Part shown: in pieces, positions 46,104-54,579 of the stretch
How positions within the stretch are numbered: position 1 is the first letter of the stretch
How the letters are laid out: every line of letters starts with the position of its first letter
The notes under the pieces: model-generated
The model's input: only the letters and a program-made list of their open reading frames with translations
Told to the model about the DNA's origin: nothing
Databases searched by the model: none
NCBI RefSeq assembly: GCF_009765785.1
Contig: NZ_LMUT01000012.1
Location: 1,181,239 to 1,245,238 of the forward strand
DNA from: Granulicella sp. L46
GTDB taxonomy: Bacteria; Acidobacteriota; Terriglobia; Terriglobales; Acidobacteriaceae
Direction: 5' to 3'
DNA length: 64,000 nucleotides
Position numbers and translations under genes: made by a program

Positions 46104-49100
46104 TCACCTGAAGTTTGGTTCATCCGTCACTTCGTACCGATATCGTGCTCGGCGATCAGGAGCATTATCGCCATGCATCAGGAATTCTGTGATATCGCCA
46201 TATTGAGCGATATTGTCGGCCCAATGGAAGTCGAGAGAGATACGACCAGCGGGCTGCTTAAGCACTGCCCGCGGAATGGCGATCATGAGTTGGTTGCCAT
46301 CCACTCGCATAGGCACCGTTACCGGCACCGAAAGATCGTGCCCCGAAACCTGCATGACCGTCGTCTTTCCGTGGTTAATCACCTTGGCATTCACAACCAG
46401 GTCATAGCCCTGCCAATTTCCGACGCCGGCTTGGTGTGTATTTATAAACAGCAGCATCCAATGTGAGCCCCTAGAGTTCGTGATTGGCTCATGAGTTTTT
46501 GCGTAAAAGTAAACGAACCGCTGATCACGAGCGACCTTCATCGAAAGAAAGTCATTGCGCCCGCTGTTGTCCTTGTAGGGCCCCGCCGCGTAGTTCCCTT
46601 CACTGGCCCTTGGCAAGGTATCAAATCCGTGGTCCTCAAATTCAGGCGTCACCGTATCCCACTGCTCGAAACCATTGTTCAAGTCAATCGTCTGCGCGAC
46701 GCTAGCCGGTTCCGGATGATGAATTCCCTTATACCGTCGAATATTCGCGACGAGTTGGTAATAGTAATCATCGGAGTGGCCGCCCTTCATCGGCTCAATA
46801 TCGCGACTGAACTCCTGATTGTATTGGTCGATGAAGTAAACATCGCCTGGAAGGATCGGATGACCGGCCCTGCCCAGCTTAGCGCCGGGGTAAAAGTCCC
46901 AGGCCGCAAGACTCTTGTCCACATCGATGCCCATCGTCATACTGCCGGCGGTCCACTCGTTCCACCCTGTTACGAAGACAAACTCCGGATCCACCGCAAT
47001 CGCATGGTCCCACTGCTCCTGGAAGTAAAGACCTTGATTTGTAGAAGCTGTTAAATCGTGGCTATCGAGTGGAGGCTCGGTGCCGTTATGAAAGCTACGT
47101 CCAATGGCGGAAAGCGGATGCTCGGCGACGGCTACGGGCATCTCCTCTGGCCGATCCGGACCTTCGTGCCATCCATATGCCTGCGGTGTGTGGGCGATCC
47201 ATGGCCACTGGTCATGCCCATCGCGATACCAGGGCAGAGAGTCCCATGCCCAGCTCTCCCGAAGCGTAAAGAAATTCCTAAACTCTGCGGACATCTGGGA
47301 TACAGGTACCATGCCACGTTGTTGACCGGTCAACAGTAGAGGCTTACCCTTCCAATTAAACCAGAGGTTCCGATACAAACCCTTTGAGTAGAAGTCTGTC
47401 CAAAGCTCGCGAACGGAGCGCTGGCTGGCAAGGAACGCGATTTGAGGCGTCTTCTCACCCTCGGCTCGCATGCGTTCGTAGACCCCAAGGATCTTCATGT
47501 ATGTCTTGGGATAGGTAACATCGTTCGTTGCATCGAAGATGATTACGTCGACGCCAGCATCTGCGAGCAATTGGGCATTCCGCCGGATCACCCACTCGTC
47601 TGTCGCGAGATAATAGCCAGCTTCCGGCTCGCCCCAATAGTAGGTTCCGTTCGTCCATTTCGAGGTGTCTTGCCCCTCCTGCAAACTTTTGGTGACGTCG
47701 CGGGGCCCGCGCACACCGGACTGATCGGCAGTCAAAAAATAGAAGATTCCTACGAAACGTCCTGGTCGAGGGCCTCCTGTTTCGCCGTTGCTGGGAAGCT
47801 CGCGGCCCAATGCGTCGGTTGCAGCCCATTGATCGCTCTTCATATTTCGAAGTGTACTTTCAGGCGGAGCGCCGACGATCTGTCCCTTGAAGCGAACCGC
47901 ATCCCAGTCCGGGACATTGATAACTTTGAGGTAGGGCTCACAGGCCGCGTCCTCTTGAGGCGTTCCAACTCCCTGATAGAGATACCAGATCGGCTTCTTG
48001 CCCAATGGATCCTCAGATTCGTCCCGAAACTTGCGCAGTCCGATGCGCAGGCCACCCTCGCCACGGTTATCTATCCAGTTGTGGTATTGCATCGCCTCGA
48101 TCGAATCCATCGTCTCGATTTTCTTCCATGCGTACGCCAAGCCCGCGGCCTGGTCCGTCAAAGACTTCTGGCTGTAGTCCTCTGAGTTAAACCCCTGCTC
48201 ACTCAAAAAGATTGAACGCGGCTTCTGGCCTCGGTAGAAAGTCCGCGGCTGCATGGTCCAGGCGTCCAGTACTTCAATATTTTTGAACGTAATCAAGGGA
48301 GTGTTCATGTCGAAGGTAGCGCGCGTATCTTCCCATGTACGCGGCTTGAATAATGATTCTGGATAGGGATGATAGGCGATCGACCAATCGAAGTCGCCCT
48401 CTGCGTGGGAAAAATCTACGAGCTCATCCAACATTCGATGTGGCAAATAGAAGTGCTTGTCCTCCGTCTGATTCCAATAGTGTGTAAGTGAAATATAGAC
48501 GCGCGCGTGCGGATTATATTGGCGTGCGATCAGAAATACGGTTCGCATGGATTTGATGTACATATCCATAAAAGTCAGTTCCGACTTATTTCCAGCGTTG
48601 GTCCATACCCAACCGGCGTCCACTTCGTTGTGGACAATCCAGTGATGGATACGTCCAAACTTTTCGTCCGGCCGGCTGTAGCGCTCTGCGAGAAAGTTCA
48701 ACATCGCGGCATAAACCTGTAGACCCTCCGCGGACCCCACGTTGGGCATCGCATAAATACCTGCCGGATCGGCATAAGGAAAGGCGAGTTGTGCAGCGGG
48801 CGTTCCGTTGGCTGCAGCTGAATGCTTGGGCACAAGTAGAATCGCCGAAACAATCAACTTATGTGTGGCAGCGTATTCGAGCGTACGATCGTAGTTCGCG
48901 ATGGACGCAGAATCGGCGTAGTACACACGCCCGCCATAACTAAACTCCGTACGATCAGCCCCTGGACCAGGGCGCAGGAAATCCAAGAATAGATTTACCG
49001 TAACACTCGTTATTCCGAGCTTCTCGATGTCGTCAAGTGGTCCAGACGCAGTAAAACCACCCAGGCCCTTCTTGGAGCGGGGGACTTCGTCCGGGAAGCT

Positions 49101-49997
49101 CCACTTCGATGCAACCTCATCAGCGAAATGCGCATGCGAGAGCAAAGTGATTGTGTCACCCTGCCTCCGAATCACTACCCACTTCGAAAGAATGCGGTCA
49201 TAGGTATGATCCGGAAGGGTGCGCACGCGCGTCAGAGAGATGTCGAAATGGTTGTTCACCGCATGCAACGGTGTTGTGTAATCGAAACTCTTTAGCTGCG
49301 TCAGATTTTCGTACATTGGCACCTCGGCGAGGTACACATCGCGATCGTCGGCGAGCTCTCCACTGATATGCAGCGTATTCGCTGTGCAATAGACGTCTTC
49401 GACCTTGTCAGGGAAGGTTTTGGTGAGATAGAGGTCTAGGTCAGTTCGGAGCTGCTCGTCGCGATGCGCGAGTTCGACTCGTTCCTTCGCCGCCCGAAGT
49501 TCCGCTTCCGTGCTTGGACGAATTTCAACATTTCGAATACGGATGACATTCCCGGCGACGGTCTCGAATCCGAGGGCAGTAATACTCCGCGCCGAACTCC
49601 AAGCGTCCAGATCGGATAGATCCTCCGCATAGTCCGTGAACCCTTCGCTGTGACTGAGTCCCGGCAAAAGGAGTGCTGTACGTATCTTTCCATCCGCTGT
49701 CTTGTATTCGAGCCGGACGTGATCGGTAGAATGAGCGGAAAAATAGGAAAAAGATAGTACGCGATCAGTTCGCGGATTGATTTGTCCCTGCATTGCGATG
49801 GGGGCCATCAGAATGTTGGCATTGGCATCAATCTCGGTTGTGTCCTCCGACACTTGAGAGGTCGACCCACCTCCGATGGTGCCGGGCGAGACCACGAGCT
49901 TTACCTGAGCTGGAGCGAATCCCGGTTTGATTCCGAAGATCGCAATCGCAAAAAGCAGGCGTCCCCAACATTGCGTGGAGACACGTAAAGGCTTCAT
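46104..49997 (-). CDS. Secreted 1297-residue fusion of two putative glycosidase modules (DUF5722-like plus GH71/99-like)
   Basis: AGGAG precedes the ATG, and a signal peptide ends near APAQ (residue 31). Residues about 60-160 are a beta-sandwich. Residues about 310-690 form a DUF5722-like TIM barrel: DDIEKLGITSVTVNLFLDFL, HHWIVHNEVDAGWVW with Asn457-Glu458 as likely acid/base, and RSIFLSEQGFNSEDYS with Glu600 as likely nucleophile. Residues about 745-1095 are a second barrel, starting GRFVGIFYFLTADQSG, with FVTGWNEWTAG (W1012-N1013-E1014) and NQEFSRDIEPMKGG (D1066-I-E-P), related to the protein at 36853. Residues about 1105-1290 resemble a CBM9-type sandwich (VYFYAKTHEPITNSRGSHWM). Two cuts in one chain are inferred; the substrate is unknown. 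Confidence 0.8.
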   Translation of the reverse strand: MKPLRVSTQCWGRLLFAIAIFGIKPGFAPAQVKLVVSPGTIGGGSTSQVSEDTTEIDANANILMAPIAMQGQINPRTDRVLSFSYFSAHSTDHVRLEYKTADGKIRTALLLPGLSHSEGFTDYAEDLSDLDAWSSARSITALGFETVAGNVIRIRNVEIRPSTEAELRAAKERVELAHRDEQLRTDLDLYLTKTFPDKVEDVYCTANTLHISGELADDRDVYLAEVPMYENLTQLKSFDYTTPLHAVNNHFDISLTRVRTLPDHTYDRILSKWVVIRRQGDTITLLSHAHFADEVASKWSFPDEVPRSKKGLGGFTASGPLDDIEKLGITSVTVNLFLDFLRPGPGADRTEFSYGGRVYYADSASIANYDRTLEYAATHKLIVSAILLVPKHSAAANGTPAAQLAFPYADPAGIYAMPNVGSAEGLQVYAAMLNFLAERYSRPDEKFGRIHHWIVHNEVDAGWVWTNAGNKSELTFMDMYIKSMRTVFLIARQYNPHARVYISLTHYWNQTEDKHFYLPHRMLDELVDFSHAEGDFDWSIAYHPYPESLFKPRTWEDTRATFDMNTPLITFKNIEVLDAWTMQPRTFYRGQKPRSIFLSEQGFNSEDYSQKSLTDQAAGLAYAWKKIETMDSIEAMQYHNWIDNRGEGGLRIGLRKFRDESEDPLGKKPIWYLYQGVGTPQEDAACEPYLKVINVPDWDAVRFKGQIVGAPPESTLRNMKSDQWAATDALGRELPSNGETGGPRPGRFVGIFYFLTADQSGVRGPRDVTKSLQEGQDTSKWTNGTYYWGEPEAGYYLATDEWVIRRNAQLLADAGVDVIIFDATNDVTYPKTYMKILGVYERMRAEGEKTPQIAFLASQRSVRELWTDFYSKGLYRNLWFNWKGKPLLLTGQQRGMVPVSQMSAEFRNFFTLRESWAWDSLPWYRDGHDQWPWIAHTPQAYGWHEGPDRPEEMPVAVAEHPLSAIGRSFHNGTEPPLDSHDLTASTNQGLYFQEQWDHAIAVDPEFVFVTGWNEWTAGSMTMGIDVDKSLAAWDFYPGAKLGRAGHPILPGDVYFIDQYNQEFSRDIEPMKGGHSDDYYYQLVANIRRYKGIHHPEPASVAQTIDLNNGFEQWDTVTPEFEDHGFDTLPRASEGNYAAGPYKDNSGRNDFLSMKVARDQRFVYFYAKTHEPITNSRGSHWMLLFINTHQAGVGNWQGYDLVVNAKVINHGKTTVMQVSGHDLSVPVTVPMRVDGNQLMIAIPRAVLKQPAGRISLDFHWADNIAQYGDITEFLMHGDNAPDRRARYRYEVTDEPNFR

Positions 49998-50314
49998 AGA
50001 TCTCCTACAGCGTGGAGGGCATAGTTTCTATTCCACGGAGCACAGCGGATCTTCGATCGCAATTTATGTTTCTTAGTGGAATTATCATCGCCCCGTGGGC
50101 CCGATAGTGCTGTTATACGTCTTGGGTGTCAATGAGACAGAGCGTCACTGCAGAGCGAATTCAGACTCGTTTTCTCTCTCGACATCGACATCGACTTTGA
50201 GATAGCTACAGAATTAGCACTGGCGCCATATAGCTCGCATAGTTCGAACCAGACGCCATTGAAGTTTTGGGGGGGAGCTGGTCGACAATCTAACCAGCTC
50301 CTCGATACTTATAG
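49998..50314. other. Intergenic with a 9-bp stem-loop downstream of the receptor gene
   Basis: About 315 bp between the TonB receptor stop and the fusion-enzyme start, both on the minus strand. GGAGCTGGT (50274-50282) and ACCAGCTCC (50293-50301) pair perfectly around a 10-base loop, 14 bp past the receptor stop. No U-tract follows on the minus strand, so it may be an mRNA-end stabiliser or weak terminator. No coding frame is supported. Confidence 0.5.
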
Positions 50315-53300
50315 CTAGAATCTAATGTACCCCTCGAGTTGTAGTTGACGTGGCGCATTCGACTGTCCGTTGACGGTTCCAAAGGCGCTACTGGTTATGC
50401 TCGTATTCATCCCGCCCAATTGGACCCGGTTGAACAGATTGAATGCATCCGCCTTGAATTGGAAACTGACTGTCGATGTAATAGGAATTGTCTTTGATAG
50501 AGACAGATTCTCATTTTTATATCCTTCATTCCGAAATGAGGCATAAGGTAACGTACGCGGAACATTTCCGAAGGTATAGTTTGGTGCGTTTACGAACGCC
50601 GCGACGTTGAGGTACGGGGTACTGAGATCCAGATGACTACCAATCTTGCCATTGATGCGGGGATTGCCTTGGAATGAGGGGTTGTAGTCAGGATAGCAAC
50701 CACCGGTGAAAGGAACTAAGCAGTTTCCTGAGAGGGTGTTCATCGGAGTGCCGGAAGTATAGGTCTCATTTGCCGATATTTGCCAGTTTCCAACGATTGC
50801 GTTGACAATTGCGCTTGAGGACGCAAATTTGGTTCCTTTACCAAAGGGTAAGCTGTACACCTCGGCCAAGGAGATAGCTTGTGGTACATCGATCGTAGAG
50901 ACAGCCCGTTCCTGGCGTAGATTGTAGGCCGTTCGCGGCGTGGAGGGGGAGGCGAAGTTGACTGTACTGCCGCCTTCGTCCATAGTCTTGCTCCATGTAT
51001 AGGAGATAAGGAGGTAAAGCCCATTCTTCATGTTTCGAGCAAGAGTCGCCTGAAGTGCGTTGTAACTTGATGTACCGAAGTCCGCCCAAGGATCTGGACC
51101 CTGGAAGGTGCCACCGGTACTGGTGTACTGAGCAAAGGGCCGAAGCATCTGTCCGATCTGTCCCGAGAAGTTGCCAAAAGGCAACTTAATCTCGGGAAAT
51201 TGCGCTTGCGCCTCTGCAATCGTCGTCGGAGTTGCCTGTTGATTCAATAATGGCCCGAGCGCTTCATACTTGGGGTCAATCTGATTGGAGTAGATCCCTA
51301 CCCCTCCGTTCACACCATTGAAGTGGCTTGCGGTGCCGGCGTATGTCAGGTTCATGATGAGAGAGAAGGGGAACTCTTGTTCAACCGTAAAATTCCACTC
51401 CTCAGTGTATGGAGAACGTCCGGCAGTAGCGGGCCGATCATACGAAATGCCACCGCCCTGGGGGACCGTGGTGGTGAAGCCAGTAGCGAGCGTTGGACTA
51501 AAAAACGGTGGCTGCTGATACGGAGGAATGCCGTTATCCCAGTTGAATGCGGGACTAACCCCGCTATTGAGGCTTGTGAAATCCGGAGCCGTCGAGTATC
51601 CCTGGTTTCCGATTCCTTGCTGCTCCCCGTTTCCACCCAGGGCTCCGCCGTTATAGTGAACGATGGAAAAGGCAGAACGAATAACGGTCTTCGGGGCCGC
51701 GCTATAGGCGAAACCGATGCGCGGTCCAAACGTCAGATAATGCGTCTTGACATTGGTCCGGCAGTTGCAACTATCGGTCCCAGATCCGGCGAACTGCAAC
51801 ACACCCGGAGCGCCATCAGCCGCTGGATTAGCGATATTGGGATTGAGCCAAGAGGTGCGATTGTGCACTTCAACAAACGGCTTTGGAATCGAGTAGCGGA
51901 GCCCAAGGTTGACGACCAGTTTCGGGGTTACTTTCCAGTCATCTTGCACATATGTAGCATAGTTTCTCCAGCGGCCCCCGGTTTCTGCCACGGCATAATC
52001 GTTGAAACTCAAGCTATCAACTAGACCCATGAGGTAACTGGCGTACCCACTACCGGTATTTGGTTCCGGAGTTCCCGTCGCATCGAGCGCAGCTGTTTCG
52101 CTATTACTGAAAGAGAATCCTCCGTTATATTGGTCCGGTATATTGAGGGCTTCTTGCTCCAATGTAACCTGAACGCCGAAGGTAAAGCTGTGCTTGCCAT
52201 GAACCCATTCGACATTATCCTGAAATGTCTCTGACGTTGGAATTTCGTTGAATCCGGTGTTGCCTTGATCCCAGGCTGAGGGAGAATCAACTCCTCCAAA
52301 CCCAATCTGAGGAAACATAACCGCAAGTTGACCGACCGGGAAACCCGTTAATCCCGCCTTGCTGGGCCAATCTCCGCCGACACTCGGGTTTATATAATTA
52401 GATTCATTTCTGACGAGATTAGCACCGAAGAGATTCAGCAGGTTCGGGGTGAATGTGTGGGTCTCGTTGACCTGACCCAGATACCACGTCGAATTGCCGG
52501 TGCGCGCGCTGGAATAAGGCACGGGAAGGACAGACGCTGCAGCCAATTGACTCTGTCTGCCGGTTTGGAACACACCTGTGATTCGGTCCTTGCTCCAAAG
52601 CCTCGCATCAATCTTCGCTAAAAAGACGTTTTGTTGATTTCCGTTTACATACGTATTGAAATAATTGTTTTGAAGATTCGCGTTCGTCGGCTGGGGTAGT
52701 TCGGACTGCAAGACTTCTGCGACGTTTGAAGTGACTGGCACCTGATTGTTCAAGAACGGTTGCCTGGTCAGAACTCCGTCGGGACCGATGACCGTCGTAG
52801 ATGGATCATAAATTTGAACCGGAAATGCGCTAAAGTCCCCTTTACGTTCCGCGAGAGTCGGGATACTCACGAAGGCGGGAGTCGACCCCTGGGTGATCTT
52901 AAATCTATCGTAACTACCAAAGAAGAAGACCCGATCGTGCCGGATCGGACCACCCACGATAACTCCAAATTCATTCTGATGTTCTACGGGTGTCTTTGTA
53001 TTACCGAAACCTGGCGCATCAAGGGCTGTATTTCTAAAATTTTCATATAAGGTGCCGTGAAATTTGTTTGTTCCAGACTTGTAAGACAGGTTGACAATTC
53101 CCTGCCCGTCATAGTTGGCGGGCACACCGCTGGATATGACCTGAAATTGGTCGATGACTTCAGTGGTGATCGTGTTGAGGTTTTCCCCACCCCCCTGCAA
53201 TTCCGAAGAGGCCAAGGGCATTCCGTTGACGTAGATCAAGGACGATGCAATGAACCCGCCGTTAATAACTGGAATTCCAAAATTGTTGTTGCTCGTGACT

Positions 53301-53878
53301 CCTGGCACCAAGCTCAAGAACCCAGTGGCACTCTTGGCCGCGCCATTCATCGGTATCGGGAGGGCCTCATAGGTGGAATTAGGAATGGTGATCGATACCT
53401 GGCCATTTTCCGTCTCGAGCTCGGGAGCCTGCGCTGTCACCTCGATCTGTTGCGAACTTCCAGCCCTCAGGTTGACATTGACTCCGAGTTGAGTGAAAGC
53501 GTTCAGGGTGACATGCTGGCGCGAGGTTTCAAAACCTTTCGCCTGGACCTCTACGTCGTAATCGCCTGGGGGCAGCGCACTGAGTGTATAAGAACCCGAG
53601 GAAGACGCCGCTTGCGACGATTTGAGTCCGGTGGCCAAACTGGTAGCCGTGACCATCGCTCCCGGAACAACCGCACCGGATGTATCCGCAACGGTTCCCT
53701 CGATCGTGCCTGTACCCGCGACCTGGGCATTCGCGAGCCCAGACAGATGAAAGGACATGACGAGTGCCACAACGATGACGAAAAGTCTATGTCCTCGACT
53801 TAGCCCTCGAGCCCTAAACCTGGCAAACGTACTTTTCTTCTTCTTACTCGAGAGGTCCACTAAACCCGCTAACGTCAT
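50315..53878 (-). CDS. TonB-dependent receptor, Oar-like with carboxypeptidase-regulatory N-domain
   Basis: A 1187-residue outer-membrane protein. The signal segment is HRLFVIVVALVMSFHLSGLA (about residues 30-50). A carboxypeptidase-regulatory-like domain follows (GTIEGTVADTSGAVVPGAMV; GSYTLSALPPGDYDVEVQAK). Then come a plug-like part (INGGFIASSLIYVNGMPLAS) and a long beta-barrel ending in aromatic LQLEGYIRF, the C-terminal phenylalanine needed for barrel assembly. Oar-like receptors are expanded in acidobacteria and often import glycans. No SusD partner is adjacent. It is preceded by a good promoter and TTGGAGG. It is most likely the uptake component of this locus; the ligand is inferred from context. 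Confidence 0.9.
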   Translation of the reverse strand: MTLAGLVDLSSKKKKSTFARFRARGLSRGHRLFVIVVALVMSFHLSGLANAQVAGTGTIEGTVADTSGAVVPGAMVTATSLATGLKSSQAASSSGSYTLSALPPGDYDVEVQAKGFETSRQHVTLNAFTQLGVNVNLRAGSSQQIEVTAQAPELETENGQVSITIPNSTYEALPIPMNGAAKSATGFLSLVPGVTSNNNFGIPVINGGFIASSLIYVNGMPLASSELQGGGENLNTITTEVIDQFQVISSGVPANYDGQGIVNLSYKSGTNKFHGTLYENFRNTALDAPGFGNTKTPVEHQNEFGVIVGGPIRHDRVFFFGSYDRFKITQGSTPAFVSIPTLAERKGDFSAFPVQIYDPSTTVIGPDGVLTRQPFLNNQVPVTSNVAEVLQSELPQPTNANLQNNYFNTYVNGNQQNVFLAKIDARLWSKDRITGVFQTGRQSQLAAASVLPVPYSSARTGNSTWYLGQVNETHTFTPNLLNLFGANLVRNESNYINPSVGGDWPSKAGLTGFPVGQLAVMFPQIGFGGVDSPSAWDQGNTGFNEIPTSETFQDNVEWVHGKHSFTFGVQVTLEQEALNIPDQYNGGFSFSNSETAALDATGTPEPNTGSGYASYLMGLVDSLSFNDYAVAETGGRWRNYATYVQDDWKVTPKLVVNLGLRYSIPKPFVEVHNRTSWLNPNIANPAADGAPGVLQFAGSGTDSCNCRTNVKTHYLTFGPRIGFAYSAAPKTVIRSAFSIVHYNGGALGGNGEQQGIGNQGYSTAPDFTSLNSGVSPAFNWDNGIPPYQQPPFFSPTLATGFTTTVPQGGGISYDRPATAGRSPYTEEWNFTVEQEFPFSLIMNLTYAGTASHFNGVNGGVGIYSNQIDPKYEALGPLLNQQATPTTIAEAQAQFPEIKLPFGNFSGQIGQMLRPFAQYTSTGGTFQGPDPWADFGTSSYNALQATLARNMKNGLYLLISYTWSKTMDEGGSTVNFASPSTPRTAYNLRQERAVSTIDVPQAISLAEVYSLPFGKGTKFASSSAIVNAIVGNWQISANETYTSGTPMNTLSGNCLVPFTGGCYPDYNPSFQGNPRINGKIGSHLDLSTPYLNVAAFVNAPNYTFGNVPRTLPYASFRNEGYKNENLSLSKTIPITSTVSFQFKADAFNLFNRVQLGGMNTSITSSAFGTVNGQSNAPRQLQLEGYIRF

Positions 53879-53961
53879 AATGCCTCCAATTTGGACTGAG
53901 AGTTTTGACTAATCATTCATACTTTCGGAACAATGTATGTATTGCAACTGAGAACGCTGAG

Positions 53962-53991
53962 TTTATACTTTTTTGACCGTGACAATGTCAA
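53962..53991 (-). promoter_or_regulatory. Promoter of the TonB-dependent receptor gene
   Basis: On the minus strand TTGACA (53991-53986), an 18-bp spacer and TATAAA (53967-53962), about 83 bp before the start codon. It is the best sigma-70-type promoter seen in the window. Confidence 0.65.
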
Positions 53992-54579
53992 GGCATATCT
54001 TCAGATGTGTCAAAATACCTAAATGGAATGCACAATACTCCATATTGGAGCGGCCGCCAGAGGCCCACAGCAACTCTCCGATAAGGGATTTGTGGCAGAT
54101 GGCCCAACTACCTTTTGCGTGTAGATCGTGTCCGATTCCGTGAGCTCCGGAACTGCCTGAAGCCATACAGAAACTATTCCTTTTCAGAATGCCCACCCAA
54201 CGAAGGTCGTGACAGTGACCAAAACCGAAACTTCACAATCAGCTTGGGTCCCGCAGTTGGGGCGATTCGCTTCAGTTGGCGCGCCTCGATCTGTGGAAAA
54301 TCCAATGTGATGGCTGTTGGTTCCCATGATCCTCACAGTCGTTCTTACGACGGCGGTGTCTTTAGGCGGCCGTGACCGGCTCCGGGATGCGGGACTCGTG
54401 CCTGTATCGCATAGCAAAACTTGATCTTGGGAGCAAGCGGGGAGATTGTAGGCCAAAACTCGCATCCCTGAAGGCTAAGTTCTCAAGACATTCGCCTCGG
54501 AACCTAGTTCCGTGCAATCGTCTAAACGTTACCGCTGATTGCAACGCTGAGGATCGCGCGAGGGAAACACTTATCGCCT
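53992..54579. other. Intergenic, no supported gene
   Basis: About 590 bp between the receptor promoter and the GH3 stop. Mirrored frames at 54115-54375 (plus) and 54184-54465 (minus) have no family signal. Nothing else is seen. Confidence 0.4.

Noticed and set aside
47442-48185. A 247-codon frame antisense to the fusion enzyme
   Set aside because: It mirrors well-supported coding sequence and has no ribosome-binding site or family signal.
53057-53803. A 248-codon frame antisense to the TonB receptor
   Set aside because: No family features; the receptor on the other strand has a complete domain plan, promoter and ribosome-binding site.
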